64,000 nucleotides of DNA from Mycobacterium sp. 852002-51971_SCH5477799-a (GCF_001667145.1 NZ_LZIF01000075.1:1-64000); one strand, 5' to 3'; shown: positions 1-8,988, counted from the first letter of the stretch. Numbers and translations are program-made. The notes: generated by a model not told the origin, from the letters alone.

Positions 1-453
1 TCGGTCAATCCCGGCACGTATTACCAATGGCCCGTCTATGAAGGTCTGATGTGGGGCGGTGTCCTGACCGCGCTGTGCTGCATGCGCTACTTCACCGACG
101 ACCGAGGAAGGACCTTCGTCGAGCGCGGACTCGACCACGTTCGAGGCGGTCTCGTCAAACAGCAGCTCACCCGCTTCCTGGCGATCTTCGCCGCCTGCAG
201 CGCCTTCTTCTTCGTCTTCTACAACCTGCCCGCGCAGTGGTTCGCCATGCACCAAGATCCCTGGCCCGACGACATCCTGAAGCGCTCCTACTTCCTGATG
301 GGCATCTGCGGTGCCGACACCGACCGGCCGTGCCCCGATCCTTCGCTGCCGGTGCCCCTTTCGAATTCCGGCTACATCAATCACGAAGGTCAGCTCGTCC
401 TACCCGGGGGCGTGAAGCTGCCGAAGAACGTTCCACTCGATCGGGGGAAGTAA
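1..453 (+). CDS. AveC-like (spirocyclase AveC family) membrane protein, 3' part
   Basis: The frame is open from base 1, so the gene starts upstream of the window and only its last 150 codons are present. The visible part begins with a stretch containing NPGTYYQWPVYEG, then a membrane-like helix rich in Phe (AIFAACSAFFFVFYNLPAQW), then a Cys-containing loop (GICGADTDRPCPDP) and a polar tail. This is how I remember the C-terminus of the mycobacterial spirocyclase AveC family, polytopic proteins named after the avermectin spiroketal enzyme. The true substrate in mycobacteria is unknown to me. Its TAA stop directly abuts the TTG start of the ATPase gene, so the two are probably co-transcribed. 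The family call rests on remembered similarity. Confidence 0.65.
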   Translation, partial: SVNPGTYYQWPVYEGLMWGGVLTALCCMRYFTDDRGRTFVERGLDHVRGGLVKQQLTRFLAIFAACSAFFFVFYNLPAQWFAMHQDPWPDDILKRSYFLMGICGADTDRPCPDPSLPVPLSNSGYINHEGQLVLPGGVKLPKNVPLDRGK

Positions 454-1266
454 TTGCTTAACAGCCAACCCGCAGCCGTTCGCTCCGTTCCGGAGGCCCC
501 CTTTTACAGGGCCGTCGGCGACGAGGTCGAGGTCTTCCGCGCAGCGGCCCGCAGAGGCCTGCCCGTCATGCTGAAAGGTCCCACCGGGTGCGGCAAAACA
601 CGGTTCGTGGAGGCGATGGCTCACCAGCTGGGCCGGGACCTGATCACCGTTGCGGGCCACGAGGACATGACGTCGGCCGATCTGGTCGGTCGTTTCTTGC
701 TCAAGGGTGGTGAAACGGTCTGGGTGGACGGACCGTTGACCCGGGCCGTACGCGAAGGCGCCATCTTCTATCTGGACGAGGTGGTGGAGGCGCGCCAGGA
801 CACCACCGTGGTAATCCACCCGCTCGCCGATCACCGGCGGGAGCTTCCGGTCGACCGCCTCGGCACCACGTTGCGGGCGGCGCCCGGATTCCAGTTGGTG
901 ATCTCCTACAACCCCGGCTACCAAAGCGTCCTGAAAAACCTCAAAGAGTCGACCCGTCAGCGCTTCGTCGCCATCGAGCTCGGCTACCCGTCCCCCGAGG
1001 TCGAGACCGAGGTGGTGGCCTACGAAGCCGGGGTCGACACCGAGACCGCTCGTTCGTTGGTCAGGCTCGCGTCCGCCATCCGCAACCTCGACGGCTCACC
1101 GCTGCGCGAAGTGTCTTCCACTCGCATGTTGATTCTCGCCGGCGGCCTAGCGGCTGAAGGGTTGAACCTGCGCAGTGCAGTCCACGCGGCCGTCGTCCAG
1201 GTGCTTTCCGACGACGACGATGTGATCCGAGCCCTCGATGAACTCGTCAACACCGTCCTGCCCTAG
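454..1266 (+). CDS. CbbQ/NirQ/NorQ-type MoxR AAA+ ATPase
   Basis: A 270-residue single-domain AAA+ ATPase. Walker A is GPTGCGKT at residues 42-49 and Walker B is FYLDEV at about 105-110; the sensor region (VISYNPGYQ) and an Arg-rich segment (ESTRQRFVAIEL) follow. Proteins of the MoxR branch (CbbQ, NorQ, GvpN) use ATP to remodel or insert cofactors into a client together with a vWA-domain partner. That partner is the next gene, two bases away. The start is TTG, set by the preceding stop codon; there is no room for a separate promoter. The client enzyme is not identified: no Rubisco or nitric oxide reductase lies nearby, so the flanking AveC-like and DUF6065 proteins are the obvious candidates (inference). 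Confidence 0.88.
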   Translation: MLNSQPAAVRSVPEAPFYRAVGDEVEVFRAAARRGLPVMLKGPTGCGKTRFVEAMAHQLGRDLITVAGHEDMTSADLVGRFLLKGGETVWVDGPLTRAVREGAIFYLDEVVEARQDTTVVIHPLADHRRELPVDRLGTTLRAAPGFQLVISYNPGYQSVLKNLKESTRQRFVAIELGYPSPEVETEVVAYEAGVDTETARSLVRLASAIRNLDGSPLREVSSTRMLILAGGLAAEGLNLRSAVHAAVVQVLSDDDDVIRALDELVNTVLP

Positions 1267-1268
1267 AC

Positions 1269-2969
1269 GTGACGAACCACCCTGACCGGTTCCGGCTCCT
1301 TGCCACCTACATCGCCCGCAGATCCGTCGAGATCACCGAGGCGCCCGTCGGCCAATCCGCGCACACCAACGGCCGGTTCATCTTCGTCTCGCCCGGTGCC
1401 TCCGTCGAACAGCAGCGCCGCGAGACGGTGGTCCAGGCGGCACTTCTCGGCGCGGGCAGCCTTGATCCACGGTTGGTGAAGGGCTTGCGCGCTCGGTCCA
1501 ACGTGGCGCGCCGCTACCTGGCACTCGAAGGTCGGCGGGTTCTTACCGACCTAGCCCGACAGATTCCACTCGATGCCGTGCTCCTCCCGGACGGACGGCC
1601 CAGCACCACGACCGCCGATGAGTCACTCGAGGTCGCCAAGAGCCGAACCAGAATTGCCGACCCACCGGGATGGTTCGGTGTCATCAAGCCCTCTCGTTTG
1701 ATGGCGGCGCCCACTGGACCGGGCGGACGGGCCACCAACAAAGACCTGCAATTGCAGTTCGACCCAATCGACATGCCCGAATCGGAGGACGACGACGACG
1801 AAGACGACGACGGCGGGAGGTCGGGGGAGAGCAAGATTCTCAAACTGTTCGAAAGTCCGCTCCTGAACAACAAGTCGATGTCGGACTACTTCCGCAAGAT
1901 GTTCGGAGGTTCGCGCTCCCCTGGAGAGGGTGCCGCGGGCGCCGAGATGACGGTTCGCTCAACCCGGCGGGTGCAAGACGTCGGTCCGAATGCCCGTCCC
2001 CTGCCCACCCGGGTCCAATTCACCGATGACGGCAAGCCCGGTGCCGCGATCGGCGTGGGCGGCGCCCTACATCCGGAGTGGGATGTCTTCAACGACCGGT
2101 ACAAGCCGGACTGGTGCCGGGTCATCGACTTTCCGTTGACCGTAGCCGCCGACGTCTCCGATGCCGGTGTGGCGCACGACGACCTGCTGCGGCGGCGCCT
2201 GGCTCGCGTCGGGCTCGGCCCGAAGGTCCTGCGCGGACGGGCCGACGGGGACGACCTCGACATCGAAGCGCTCATCGACCTGTTCGTCGATCTGCAATCC
2301 GGGTTTTCCCCACCCGAACACGTCTACCTGGAGCGCCGCAAACTTGCCCGTAATCTCGGCGTGCTCATTTTGATCGACGCCTCCGGGTCCGCGATCGATG
2401 CCGATGCGGACGGCCTCGCCGTGCACGACCACCAGCGACGGGCGGCCGCTACGCTGGCCGTCACACTCGAAGAGCTTGGTGACCGGGTCGCGGTCTACGC
2501 CTTCAGATCGCGGGGCCGCCATGCTGTCCATCTGCCGGTCATCAAGACCTTCGACCAAAGTTTCGGCGCCGTCGGGCGCGCTCGGCTCAACCAGCTCGAA
2601 CCGTCCGGCTACACACGGCTCGGTGCCGGGATCCGAGGTGGGGGTGAAATACTCAAAACCCAGGCGGGCACCCCGAATCGGCTGCTCGTCGTCCTTTCCG
2701 ATGGATTTCCCTACGACGACGGATATGAGGGCCGTTACGCCGAAGCGGACTCCAACAAGGCCCTCGAAGAACTTCGCACGGAAGGCGTTGCCTGTCTTTG
2801 CCTTTCAATCGGTGCCACCACCGCTACCGATGCGCTCGAACGCGTCTTTGGTTCTGCCGGCTACGCCAGCGCCGCAACGCTGGCCGAATTGAGCCCACGG
2901 ATGGATGAGTTGTTCCTGTCTTCCCTGCGGGAACTCGCCGCGCCGAGACCTTCGCGAAGCACTGCGTGA
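1269..2969 (+). CDS. NorD/CbbO-like von Willebrand factor A domain protein
   Basis: A 566-residue partner of the upstream ATPase. The C-terminal third is a vWA domain with a MIDAS motif DASGS (Asp at about residue 370, preceded by LGVLILI), followed by a conserved SDGFPYDDGYEGRY segment. The middle holds a strongly acidic run (DDDDEDDD, about residues 175-183), as is usual in CbbO/NorD proteins. In studied systems the vWA protein docks to the client and the AAA+ ring pulls on it. The GTG start lies 3 bases after the ATPase stop, so the pair is translationally close. The gene ends before a 170-base gap containing no convincing further gene. Confidence 0.87.
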   Translation: MTNHPDRFRLLATYIARRSVEITEAPVGQSAHTNGRFIFVSPGASVEQQRRETVVQAALLGAGSLDPRLVKGLRARSNVARRYLALEGRRVLTDLARQIPLDAVLLPDGRPSTTTADESLEVAKSRTRIADPPGWFGVIKPSRLMAAPTGPGGRATNKDLQLQFDPIDMPESEDDDDEDDDGGRSGESKILKLFESPLLNNKSMSDYFRKMFGGSRSPGEGAAGAEMTVRSTRRVQDVGPNARPLPTRVQFTDDGKPGAAIGVGGALHPEWDVFNDRYKPDWCRVIDFPLTVAADVSDAGVAHDDLLRRRLARVGLGPKVLRGRADGDDLDIEALIDLFVDLQSGFSPPEHVYLERRKLARNLGVLILIDASGSAIDADADGLAVHDHQRRAAATLAVTLEELGDRVAVYAFRSRGRHAVHLPVIKTFDQSFGAVGRARLNQLEPSGYTRLGAGIRGGGEILKTQAGTPNRLLVVLSDGFPYDDGYEGRYAEADSNKALEELRTEGVACLCLSIGATTATDALERVFGSAGYASAATLAELSPRMDELFLSSLRELAAPRPSRSTA

Positions 2970-3139
2970 AGATGATGCCGGATGCGATCCGAACATTCGC
3001 CGGAGCGCATGATAGGTGCTATGCCGTTATGGTGGACGTGATTCCAAGGCGGGGCGACGGGCACCAGGCTGGCAACAGCTCGACCGGCCGTCTCGATGGA
3101 AACACCGCTACCCCGGGCAGTCAACGGATCGAGGAGCCG

Positions 3140-3919
3140 ATGAGTGACAACTCCGACAGTGGGCAATCCCGCCCACTGATCGGGTACGTCACCCACGACA
3201 TCGCGCCGCCGATCAGCCCCGCGCCGATCGGCCGGACGTGGATGTCGGAGATGCGGCAAGGGTGGCCGCATCGCTGTCTGCCCATGCTGATCGCCAACCA
3301 GAGCGGCTGGGAGGTTCGCAACCGCAGCGCGTTCACCGCTACCTGGATGGGCGGCAATGACCGCACGAACCTGATGATCGCGCCCGACACCCGCGAGAGC
3401 GGTCAGTTCCTGCCGTCGAGCCACTTCGGCTACGGCATCCTGACCTGGCACCTGCCGATGCTGTTCCGCACCCCGGCGGGCTACAACCTGCTGGTCCGCG
3501 GGCCGGCCAACCGTCCGAAGGATGCCATTTCGCCGTTGGAGGGCATCGTCGAGACCGATTGGTCCAGTTCAAGTTTCAGCATGAACTGGAAGTTCACCCG
3601 CGAGTTCATGCCGGTGCGATTCGAGGTCGACGAACCGATCTGCATGATCGTGCCGCAACGCCGGGGCGAGCTCGAGGAGTTCGCTCCCGAGGTCAGGCCG
3701 ATCGAATCCGACGAGGAGCTGTACGCAAAGCACGAGCACTTCCTCGGTTCGCGTGGCGCACTGGGCCGCGAGCAGGAAGCCGCGGAGAACGAGAAGGTGC
3801 CGTGGCAAGGCGATTACACGCGGGGCCGGCACAGCGACGGGGAGCCCGGCGCGAAAGATCACCAAACCCGCCGTCGGCTGCGGTCATTCGTTGCGCGTCA
3901 GCCCGAGGACACGGACTAG
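3140..3919 (+). CDS. DUF6065 family protein
   Basis: A 259-residue soluble-looking protein. I chose ATG 3140 because GAGGAG sits 4 bases before it and the protein then starts MSDNSDSGQ; the frame is open further upstream, but the extra residues look non-coding. The sequence is rich in Trp and Met and carries stretches such as CLPMLIANQSGWEV and GILTWHLPMLFRTP, which I associate with DUF6065. No catalytic motif is recognised and no signal peptide or membrane helix is seen. It follows the ATPase/vWA pair on the same strand after 170 bases and may belong to the same unit. The 3' end lies 7 bases from the ancestral end of the convergent monooxygenase gene. Confidence 0.7.
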   Translation: MSDNSDSGQSRPLIGYVTHDIAPPISPAPIGRTWMSEMRQGWPHRCLPMLIANQSGWEVRNRSAFTATWMGGNDRTNLMIAPDTRESGQFLPSSHFGYGILTWHLPMLFRTPAGYNLLVRGPANRPKDAISPLEGIVETDWSSSSFSMNWKFTREFMPVRFEVDEPICMIVPQRRGELEEFAPEVRPIESDEELYAKHEHFLGSRGALGREQEAAENEKVPWQGDYTRGRHSDGEPGAKDHQTRRRLRSFVARQPEDTD

Positions 3920-3926
3920 GACGAAA

Positions 3927-5392
3927 TCACCTCGCGCGCAGGGCGACTCCGCGGCCCGTGATGTTTGCCACCGCGTCGGCCGCCTGCGCCGAGGGACCGG
4001 CCCACGCGATGTACCCGTCGGGGCGCACCAGCACGGCCGGCCCGCCGTCGGCCCGCTCGGCCTGCAGCATCCCCGGTGTCTCGACCGGGGCGGCGCCGTA
4101 TCCGCGGATGAGGACGAAGCCGCCGCCGCGCTGCAGGTGGTAAGCCGCCCCTCGACGAGGGGGATCGCGTCGGCGCGGGTGCCGACCAGGCCGCGCCGGC
4201 CGTAACGCAACGTCGTGCCCGCGAAGCTGCCCCCGACGAAATCCAGTACTGCCGCAATCCGAAGCAGGTTGGGCACCAGCAGATTACGCAGCCAGATCGC
4301 GGTCCGCCGATGCAGCGTCGCGCCGCGCGCGATCATCCCGGACTGCAACAGCACCCGCTTGCCGATCGGGTGGCGTTCGTCCTGGTAGGTGTCCAGCAGG
4401 CCGTCGTCGGCGCCGCCGAGCACCGCGTCGAGCTTCCAGGCCAGGTTCGCGGCGTCCTGGATGCCGGTGTTCATGCCCTGGCCGCCCATGGGGGAGTGTA
4501 CGTGCGCGGCGTCGCCGGCCAGGAACACCCGTCCATGCCGGTACTGTGCGACTTGCCGTTCGTCGCAATGGAATCGTGACTTCCAGCCGATCTCGATCAC
4601 ACCGAAGTCGCTTCCCATGGCGCGGCCCAGGACGTCGATGATCTCGTCGTCGTCGACGGGCGCGCCGTCGGGCAGCTGGTGGTCGCGGTCCCATACCAGC
4701 GCTCGGTACCACGAACCGTCCGCGTCGTGGCGGTTGTACGGGGCCAAGAACCCCAGCGCGTCACCGGTTGTGCCCACCACCAACCCGCCGCGCGAGGGGC
4801 CGTGCGCCAGCTTGACGTCGGCCAGCATGAGCGAGGTCAGCACGGTCTTGCCGGGAAAGTCGGTGCCCAGCAGCGTTCGGACGGTGCTGTGCGCGCCGTC
4901 GGCGCCGATCACGTACCGCGCCCGCCACGTCTGCCGCTGTGCGGGGTCGTCGTCGTCCTTAAGACGGGCGGTAACGGTGACGCCGTCGGCATCCTGCTCG
5001 AGCGCGATCGCCTCGACGCCGCGCCGGATCTCGGCCCCTTCGGCCACGGCGTAGCCGCGCAGTGCCGCGTCGACGTTGGTCTGCGGGGTGATCAAGACGA
5101 ACGGGTAGGCCGAGTCGAGGCGGGTGAGGTCGAGGCGGGCCTTGGCGAACAGTGTCACGTCCGGTCCGCGCTGGCCTTGCGCCAGCAGGCCGTCGGCCGC
5201 GTCCCGCGCGTCGAGTAGCTCCAGCGTCCGCGGCATGACGGCGAAGGCGCGGCTGGTGGGATTCTCGGCGGACCAGCGCTCCAGCACGGTCACCGACCGT
5301 CCGGCGCGGGCCAGGTCGCCCGCGGCGGTCAGGCCCGTGGGGCCGGCTCCCACCACCAGGACGTCGACATCGCGAACAGCGGTTGCACTCAT
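3927..5392 (-). pseudogene. PheA/TfdB-type FAD-dependent monooxygenase, frameshifted near its 3' end
   Basis: From ATG at 5392 (MSATAVRDVDVLVVG) the frame encodes a class A flavin hydroxylase: FAD motif VVGAGPTGLTAAGDL at the N-terminus, VIGADGAHSTVR in the middle and GRVFLAGDAAHVHSP (GD motif) later. After VGTRADAIPLVEGRL, at about base 4143, the frame turns into low-complexity Ser/Arg sequence and runs to a stop at 3884, overlapping the convergent gene by 36 bases. Shifting frame there restores a typical ending, YHLQRGGGFVLIRGYG up to GRGVALRAR, stopping at 3927-3929. One base appears to be missing. The protein has lost its C-terminal thioredoxin-like domain unless this is a sequencing error. 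The start overlaps the stop of the upstream remnant (ATGA). Confidence 0.82.
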
Positions 5393-5609
5393 CGGATCGC
5401 TCCTTCCGGTTCGGGGTACCAGCGACGGATGTCGCCGGGGTGGCTTGGGCCGCCCGATTGAACACGAAGCGGCAGCCGGGCTGGGTGCTGTGCGCGACAT
5501 TGGCGGTCCGCAGCACCTCCTTGGACGGGCCTGCGAACTGGGCGAACTCCGGCGACGAGTAGTCGATCACGTCGGGATCGAGCCCGATCTGAATGACGGT
5601 CACGGTCAT
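5389..5609 (-). pseudogene. Remnant of a small operon gene (frameshifted, possibly internally deleted)
   Basis: ATG at 5609 has a strong GAGGAGG ribosome site 5-7 bases upstream and opens a plausible protein, MTVTVIQIGLDPDVIDYS. This frame has no sensible end: it runs on antisense-like for about 216 codons inside the monooxygenase. Another frame gives a coherent ending, GDIRRWYPEPEGAIR, whose TGA overlaps the monooxygenase ATG as ATGA. The two halves fit one small gene with a single-base frameshift near 5425, in a run of C and G. I also recall longer relatives of about 120-140 residues, which would mean that a middle section is deleted; this part is uncertain. Function unknown. Confidence 0.55.
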
Positions 5610-5632
5610 GTCTGACCTCCTCGACGAACCGA

Positions 5633-5691
5633 TTCAACAACTGTTGAAATCAACGTAAGCCCACGTGGTAGCGATGTCAACAGTTGTTGAA
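5633..5691. promoter_or_regulatory. Paired TetR-type operator sites
   Basis: Two near-identical imperfect palindromes face each other between the divergent genes: TTCAACAACTGTTGAA at 5633-5648 and its reverse complement at 5676-5691 with one mismatch. They lie between the tetR start at 5705 and the minus-strand operon start at 5609. A TetR dimer or pair of dimers probably binds here and represses both directions. The repeat is seen directly; the regulator assignment is inference from position. Confidence 0.75.
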
Positions 5692-5704
5692 CTAGAATTT
5701 CGGC

Positions 5705-6256
5705 ATGCCCACCCGTGACGGCAAAGTCACCCGCGCGACGATCCTCAGTGCGGCGCGCAGCCTGTTCTCCGCCCACGGCTTCGAGCGGACCACCATCCGT
5801 TCGATCGCGGCCGAGGCCGGCGTCGATCCCGCGCTCGTGATGCACTACTTCGGTAACAAGGCCGACCTGTTCGCCGCGGTCTCGCGGCTCGACATCACCT
5901 TCCCCGACCTCATCGGCCTCGCCCCGGAACGCATCGCCGACGTACTGGTGCCGTTTTTCGTCCGGGTGTGGGACCCGGCCGGGCCCTTCCTGCCGCTGCT
6001 GCGCGCGGCCGCCACCAACCGGCCCGCCGCCGAAGCGCTACTGGAAGTGTTCGTCGAAAAGGTGGCGCCGGCCCTGACCACCCTCACTCCCGACCGCGCC
6101 GCTGAGCGGACTGCGATGGTGGGATCGCAGGTGTTGGGAATCGCCATGGCGCGCAACGTTGTCGGCGTGCCCGCGCTGGTCGCGATGGACGACGCGACGC
6201 TGACCGAATGGTTGCGCCCGGTGCTCGCCCACTACCTCACCGGCTCGGCGCCGTGA
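5705..6256 (+). CDS. TetR family transcriptional regulator
   Basis: A 183-residue repressor. The N-terminal helix-turn-helix is typical: [20 protein letters not shown], then [26 protein letters not shown]. The C-terminal ligand domain is Pro- and Ala-rich with no recognisable ligand signature. It is transcribed divergently from the monooxygenase operon and the shared 95-base gap contains paired palindromes, so it most likely represses that operon and itself. It is intact although both structural genes it faces look broken. The inducer is unknown; for PheA/TfdB neighbours an aromatic compound is usual. Confidence 0.9.
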   Translation: MPTRDGKVTRATILSAARSLFSAHGFERTTIRSIAAEAGVDPALVMHYFGNKADLFAAVSRLDITFPDLIGLAPERIADVLVPFFVRVWDPAGPFLPLLRAAATNRPAAEALLEVFVEKVAPALTTLTPDRAAERTAMVGSQVLGIAMARNVVGVPALVAMDDATLTEWLRPVLAHYLTGSAP

Positions 6257-6302
6257 TTGCGCCGGCGATCGCAGCCGGGAATCCGCGCCTAGAGTGAACG
6301 GC

Positions 6303-6740
6303 ATGCCGCTTACCGGAGAATACGAACCGTCCCCTTTAGATTGGTCTCGCGAGCAAGCTGACAAGTACGCCGAGTCGGGGGGTGCCGAGGCCGCCGACAT
6401 GAAGGGCAAGCCGATCATCCTGCTGACCACGGTCGGCGCCAAGACCGGCAAACTGCGCAAGACGCCGCTGATGCGCGTCGAACACGATGGCCGGTACGCG
6501 GTGGTCGCCTCGCTGGGCGGGGCGCCGAAGAACCCGGTCTGGTACCACAACATCAAGAAGAACCCCCGCGTCGAGCTGCAGGACGGGTCGGTCACCCGCG
6601 ATTACGAAGCCCGCGAGGTCTTCGGCGAAGAGAAGGCCACCTGGTGGGAGCGGGCCGTCGAGGCGTGGCCGGACTACGCCGAATATCAGACCAAGACCGA
6701 TCGCCAGATCCCGGTGTTCGTGCTGAACCCGATCGGCTGA
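6303..6740 (+). CDS. Deazaflavin (F420)-dependent nitroreductase family protein (Rv1558-like)
   Basis: A 145-residue member of the Ddn/FDOR-A split-barrel family (PF04075). The core [20 protein letters not shown] and the segment [16 protein letters not shown] are characteristic of the F420-binding fold. I chose ATG 6303 over GTG 6294 because family proteins start close to [10 protein letters not shown]. These enzymes reduce quinones or nitro compounds with F420H2 at the membrane. It lies directly upstream of ilvA, as Rv1558 does in M. tuberculosis. Exact substrate unknown. Confidence 0.88.
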   Translation: MPLTGEYEPSPLDWSREQADKYAESGGAEAADMKGKPIILLTTVGAKTGKLRKTPLMRVEHDGRYAVVASLGGAPKNPVWYHNIKKNPRVELQDGSVTRDYEAREVFGEEKATWWERAVEAWPDYAEYQTKTDRQIPVFVLNPIG

Positions 6741-6778
6741 ATTCCGGAGTTGGTCGCCTGTCGTGGCACCATTGACCA

Positions 6779-8062
6779 GTGTCCGCCGAATTGCGTCACC
6801 CCTCGAGCGTCTCGCCGTTATCCGCGGCTGACATCGACGGCGCGGCCAAGCGGATCGCCGCGGTGGTCACGCCGACCCCGTTGCAGTTCAGCGACCGGTT
6901 GTCGGCCGTCACCGGCGCGCAGGTCTACCTCAAGCGCGAGGACCTGCAGATCGTGCGCTCTTACAAGCTGCGCGGCGCCTACAACCTGCTGGTCCAGTTG
7001 TCCGAGGAGGAGCTTGCCGCGGGGGTGGTGTGTTCGTCGGCGGGCAACCACGCGCAGGGCTTCGCCTACGCCTGCCGGATGCTGCAGGTGCACGGCCGCG
7101 TCTACGTGCCAGCCAAGACACCGATGCAGAAGCGCGACCGGATCCGCTACCACGGTGGCGACTTCATCGACCTGATCGTCGGTGGCGCCACCTACGACCT
7201 CGCGGCCGAGGCGGCGCTGAGCGACGTGCAAAGCACCGGTGCCATCCTGGTGCCGCCTTATGACGATCTGCGCACCATGGCGGGGCAGGGCACGATTGCC
7301 GCGGAAGTGCTCGACCAACTCGACGGCGAGCCTGACCTGGTGGTGGTCCCGGTGGGCGGCGGCGGCTGCATCGCCGGCATCACCACCTATCTGGCCGAGC
7401 GGACCGACAACACGTCGGTGCTGGGTGTCGAGCCGGCCGGCGCCGCGGCAATGATGGCCGCGCTGGCCGCCGGGGCGCCGGTGACGCTAACAGACGTCGA
7501 CCAGTTCGTCGACGGCGCAGCGGTGCGACGGGCCGGAGACCTGACCTACGCCGCGTTGGCGGCCGCCGGCGACATGGTGTCGATCACCGCGGTAGACGAG
7601 GGAGCGGTGTGCACCGCGATGCTCGACCTCTATCAGAACGAGGGCATCATCGCCGAGCCCGCGGGGGCGCTGTCGGTCGCCGGATTGCTGGACGCCGACA
7701 TCGAGCCCGGTTCGACGGTGGTCTGCCTGGTCTCGGGCGGCAACAACGATGTGTCGCGCTACGGCGAAGTGCTGGAGCGCTCGCTGGTCCACCTCGGCCT
7801 CAAGCACTACTTCCTGGTCGACTTCCCACAGGAGCCCGGCGCGCTGCGCCGCTTCCTTGACACGGTGCTCGGGCCGAACGACGACATCACCCTGTTCGAG
7901 TACGTCAAGCGCAACAACCGCGAGACCGGCGAGGCGCTGGTCGGCGTCCAGTTGGGATCCTCCGCCGACCTGGACGGCCTGCTGGCCCGGATGCGCGCGA
8001 CGGAGCTGCACGTCGAGACCTTGAAACCCGGCTCGCCCGCCTACCGTTACCTGCTGTTCTAA
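6779..8062 (+). CDS. ilvA: Threonine dehydratase, biosynthetic
   Basis: A 427-residue fold-type II PLP enzyme that deaminates threonine to 2-oxobutanoate, the first step of isoleucine synthesis. The PLP lysine is K63 in RSYKLRGAYN, the phosphate-binding loop is VGGGGC, and SAGNHAQGFAYA is the substrate loop. The C-terminal part (from about HYFLVDFPQEPGALRRF) is the ACT-like regulatory domain for isoleucine feedback. Length matches the mycobacterial enzyme (about 429). Start GTG 6779 gives MSAELRHPSS. Confidence 0.96.
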   Translation: MSAELRHPSSVSPLSAADIDGAAKRIAAVVTPTPLQFSDRLSAVTGAQVYLKREDLQIVRSYKLRGAYNLLVQLSEEELAAGVVCSSAGNHAQGFAYACRMLQVHGRVYVPAKTPMQKRDRIRYHGGDFIDLIVGGATYDLAAEAALSDVQSTGAILVPPYDDLRTMAGQGTIAAEVLDQLDGEPDLVVVPVGGGGCIAGITTYLAERTDNTSVLGVEPAGAAAMMAALAAGAPVTLTDVDQFVDGAAVRRAGDLTYAALAAAGDMVSITAVDEGAVCTAMLDLYQNEGIIAEPAGALSVAGLLDADIEPGSTVVCLVSGGNNDVSRYGEVLERSLVHLGLKHYFLVDFPQEPGALRRFLDTVLGPNDDITLFEYVKRNNRETGEALVGVQLGSSADLDGLLARMRATELHVETLKPGSPAYRYLLF

Positions 8063-8078
8063 CCCACCGCCGGCAAAT

Positions 8079-8960
8079 ATGCACCAGCCGCCTGGACCCG
8101 GCGCCGGCGGTTTTGGGCTGGTCAGCGCCGGCGCCATAGCTGCGCTCGTACTGCTCGTATGGGCGGCGATTTGGGTCGCTCGGCATGGGCCGCGGTTACG
8201 GGCACTCATTAAGCGGATGTCCGAAGTTCCCGCGACCGGCGAAGCGATGACATGGGTGCGGGGGCGGATCGGTCGATTGCCGACGAGCGAGGTCGCCGGC
8301 ATCGCAATGCTTCTCGGGCTCGCCGTGGTCGTGTCGTTGGCGGTCGGCTTCACCGAAGTGCTCGACGACGTGCTCGACGGCGACGGCATCGCCGGAATCG
8401 ACCGGCCGATAACCTCGTGGCTTGCGGCTCACCGTGATCTCTGGCTGACCAGCACCCTGCGGGTGGTCACGCACGCGGGCGGTCCCCTGTTGCTGGCGGC
8501 ATTTGCGTTTCCGATTTCCGTTGCCGCCGCCTGGCGGTGCAGGTCGTGGCGGCCGGTGGTGCTTGTTCTCGTCTGTGGCGGTGGGATCCCATTGGTGCTC
8601 TTCGCCGCCAAGGCCTTGGTAGGCCGAGAACGCCCGCCCGTGCCGTTCGCCCTGGTCGACGCGGACGGGTACTCGTTTCCCTCCGGGCACGCCACCGGCA
8701 CCGCCGCGACGACGGTCATCACTGCGTGGCTGCTGACCCGGTGGCTGATCCCATGGTGGACCGGGCGAGTGGTGGTTTGGACCGTGGCGATCGCTTCGGT
8801 GTTCCTGATCGGGTTCTCGCGCGTCTATCTGGGTGTCCATTACGTCAGCGATGTGCTCGCCGGCTGGATGCTGGGCATCGCTTGGGCCGGCGCCGTCATG
8901 CTCGCCGGATTCTGGTGGGACAACGCCAGGAGGGCGGGCCCGCGACAGCCGGATCCGTGA
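8079..8960 (+). CDS. PAP2-superfamily membrane phosphatase
   Basis: A 293-residue polytopic protein with all three motifs of the PAP2 lipid phosphatase family: KALVGRERP (KX6RP), PSGHATG, and SRVYLGVHYVSD (SRX5HX3D). An N-terminal helix (LVSAGAIAALVLLVWAAIWVA) precedes a polar loop and about five further helices. Such enzymes dephosphorylate phosphatidic acid, prenyl diphosphates or related lipids on the outer face of the membrane. It starts 16 bases after ilvA and may be read through from it. It is not at this position in M. tuberculosis, where a toxin-antitoxin pair follows ilvA. Confidence 0.9.
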   Translation: MHQPPGPGAGGFGLVSAGAIAALVLLVWAAIWVARHGPRLRALIKRMSEVPATGEAMTWVRGRIGRLPTSEVAGIAMLLGLAVVVSLAVGFTEVLDDVLDGDGIAGIDRPITSWLAAHRDLWLTSTLRVVTHAGGPLLLAAFAFPISVAAAWRCRSWRPVVLVLVCGGGIPLVLFAAKALVGRERPPVPFALVDADGYSFPSGHATGTAATTVITAWLLTRWLIPWWTGRVVVWTVAIASVFLIGFSRVYLGVHYVSDVLAGWMLGIAWAGAVMLAGFWWDNARRAGPRQPDP

Positions 8961-8988
8961 GCACCGTCGCGGATCAGAGGCGGTGCTC
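8959..8988. terminator. Bidirectional hairpin between convergent genes
   Basis: GAGCACCG at 8959-8966 and CGGTGCTC at 8981-8988 are perfect complements with a 14-base loop. The hairpin spans the stop codons of both the PAP2 gene and the PNPOx gene. There is no T run, as is common for mycobacterial terminators. The terminator role is inferred from position. Confidence 0.5.

Noticed and set aside
2966..3139. Upstream extension of the DUF6065 frame
   Set aside because: The added residues have no family-like character and the strong GAGGAG sits before ATG 3140.
4959..5609. A 216-codon minus-strand frame from the good start at 5609
   Set aside because: Only its first part is protein-like; the rest overlaps the N-terminus of the monooxygenase in another frame, so it was treated as a frameshifted remnant.
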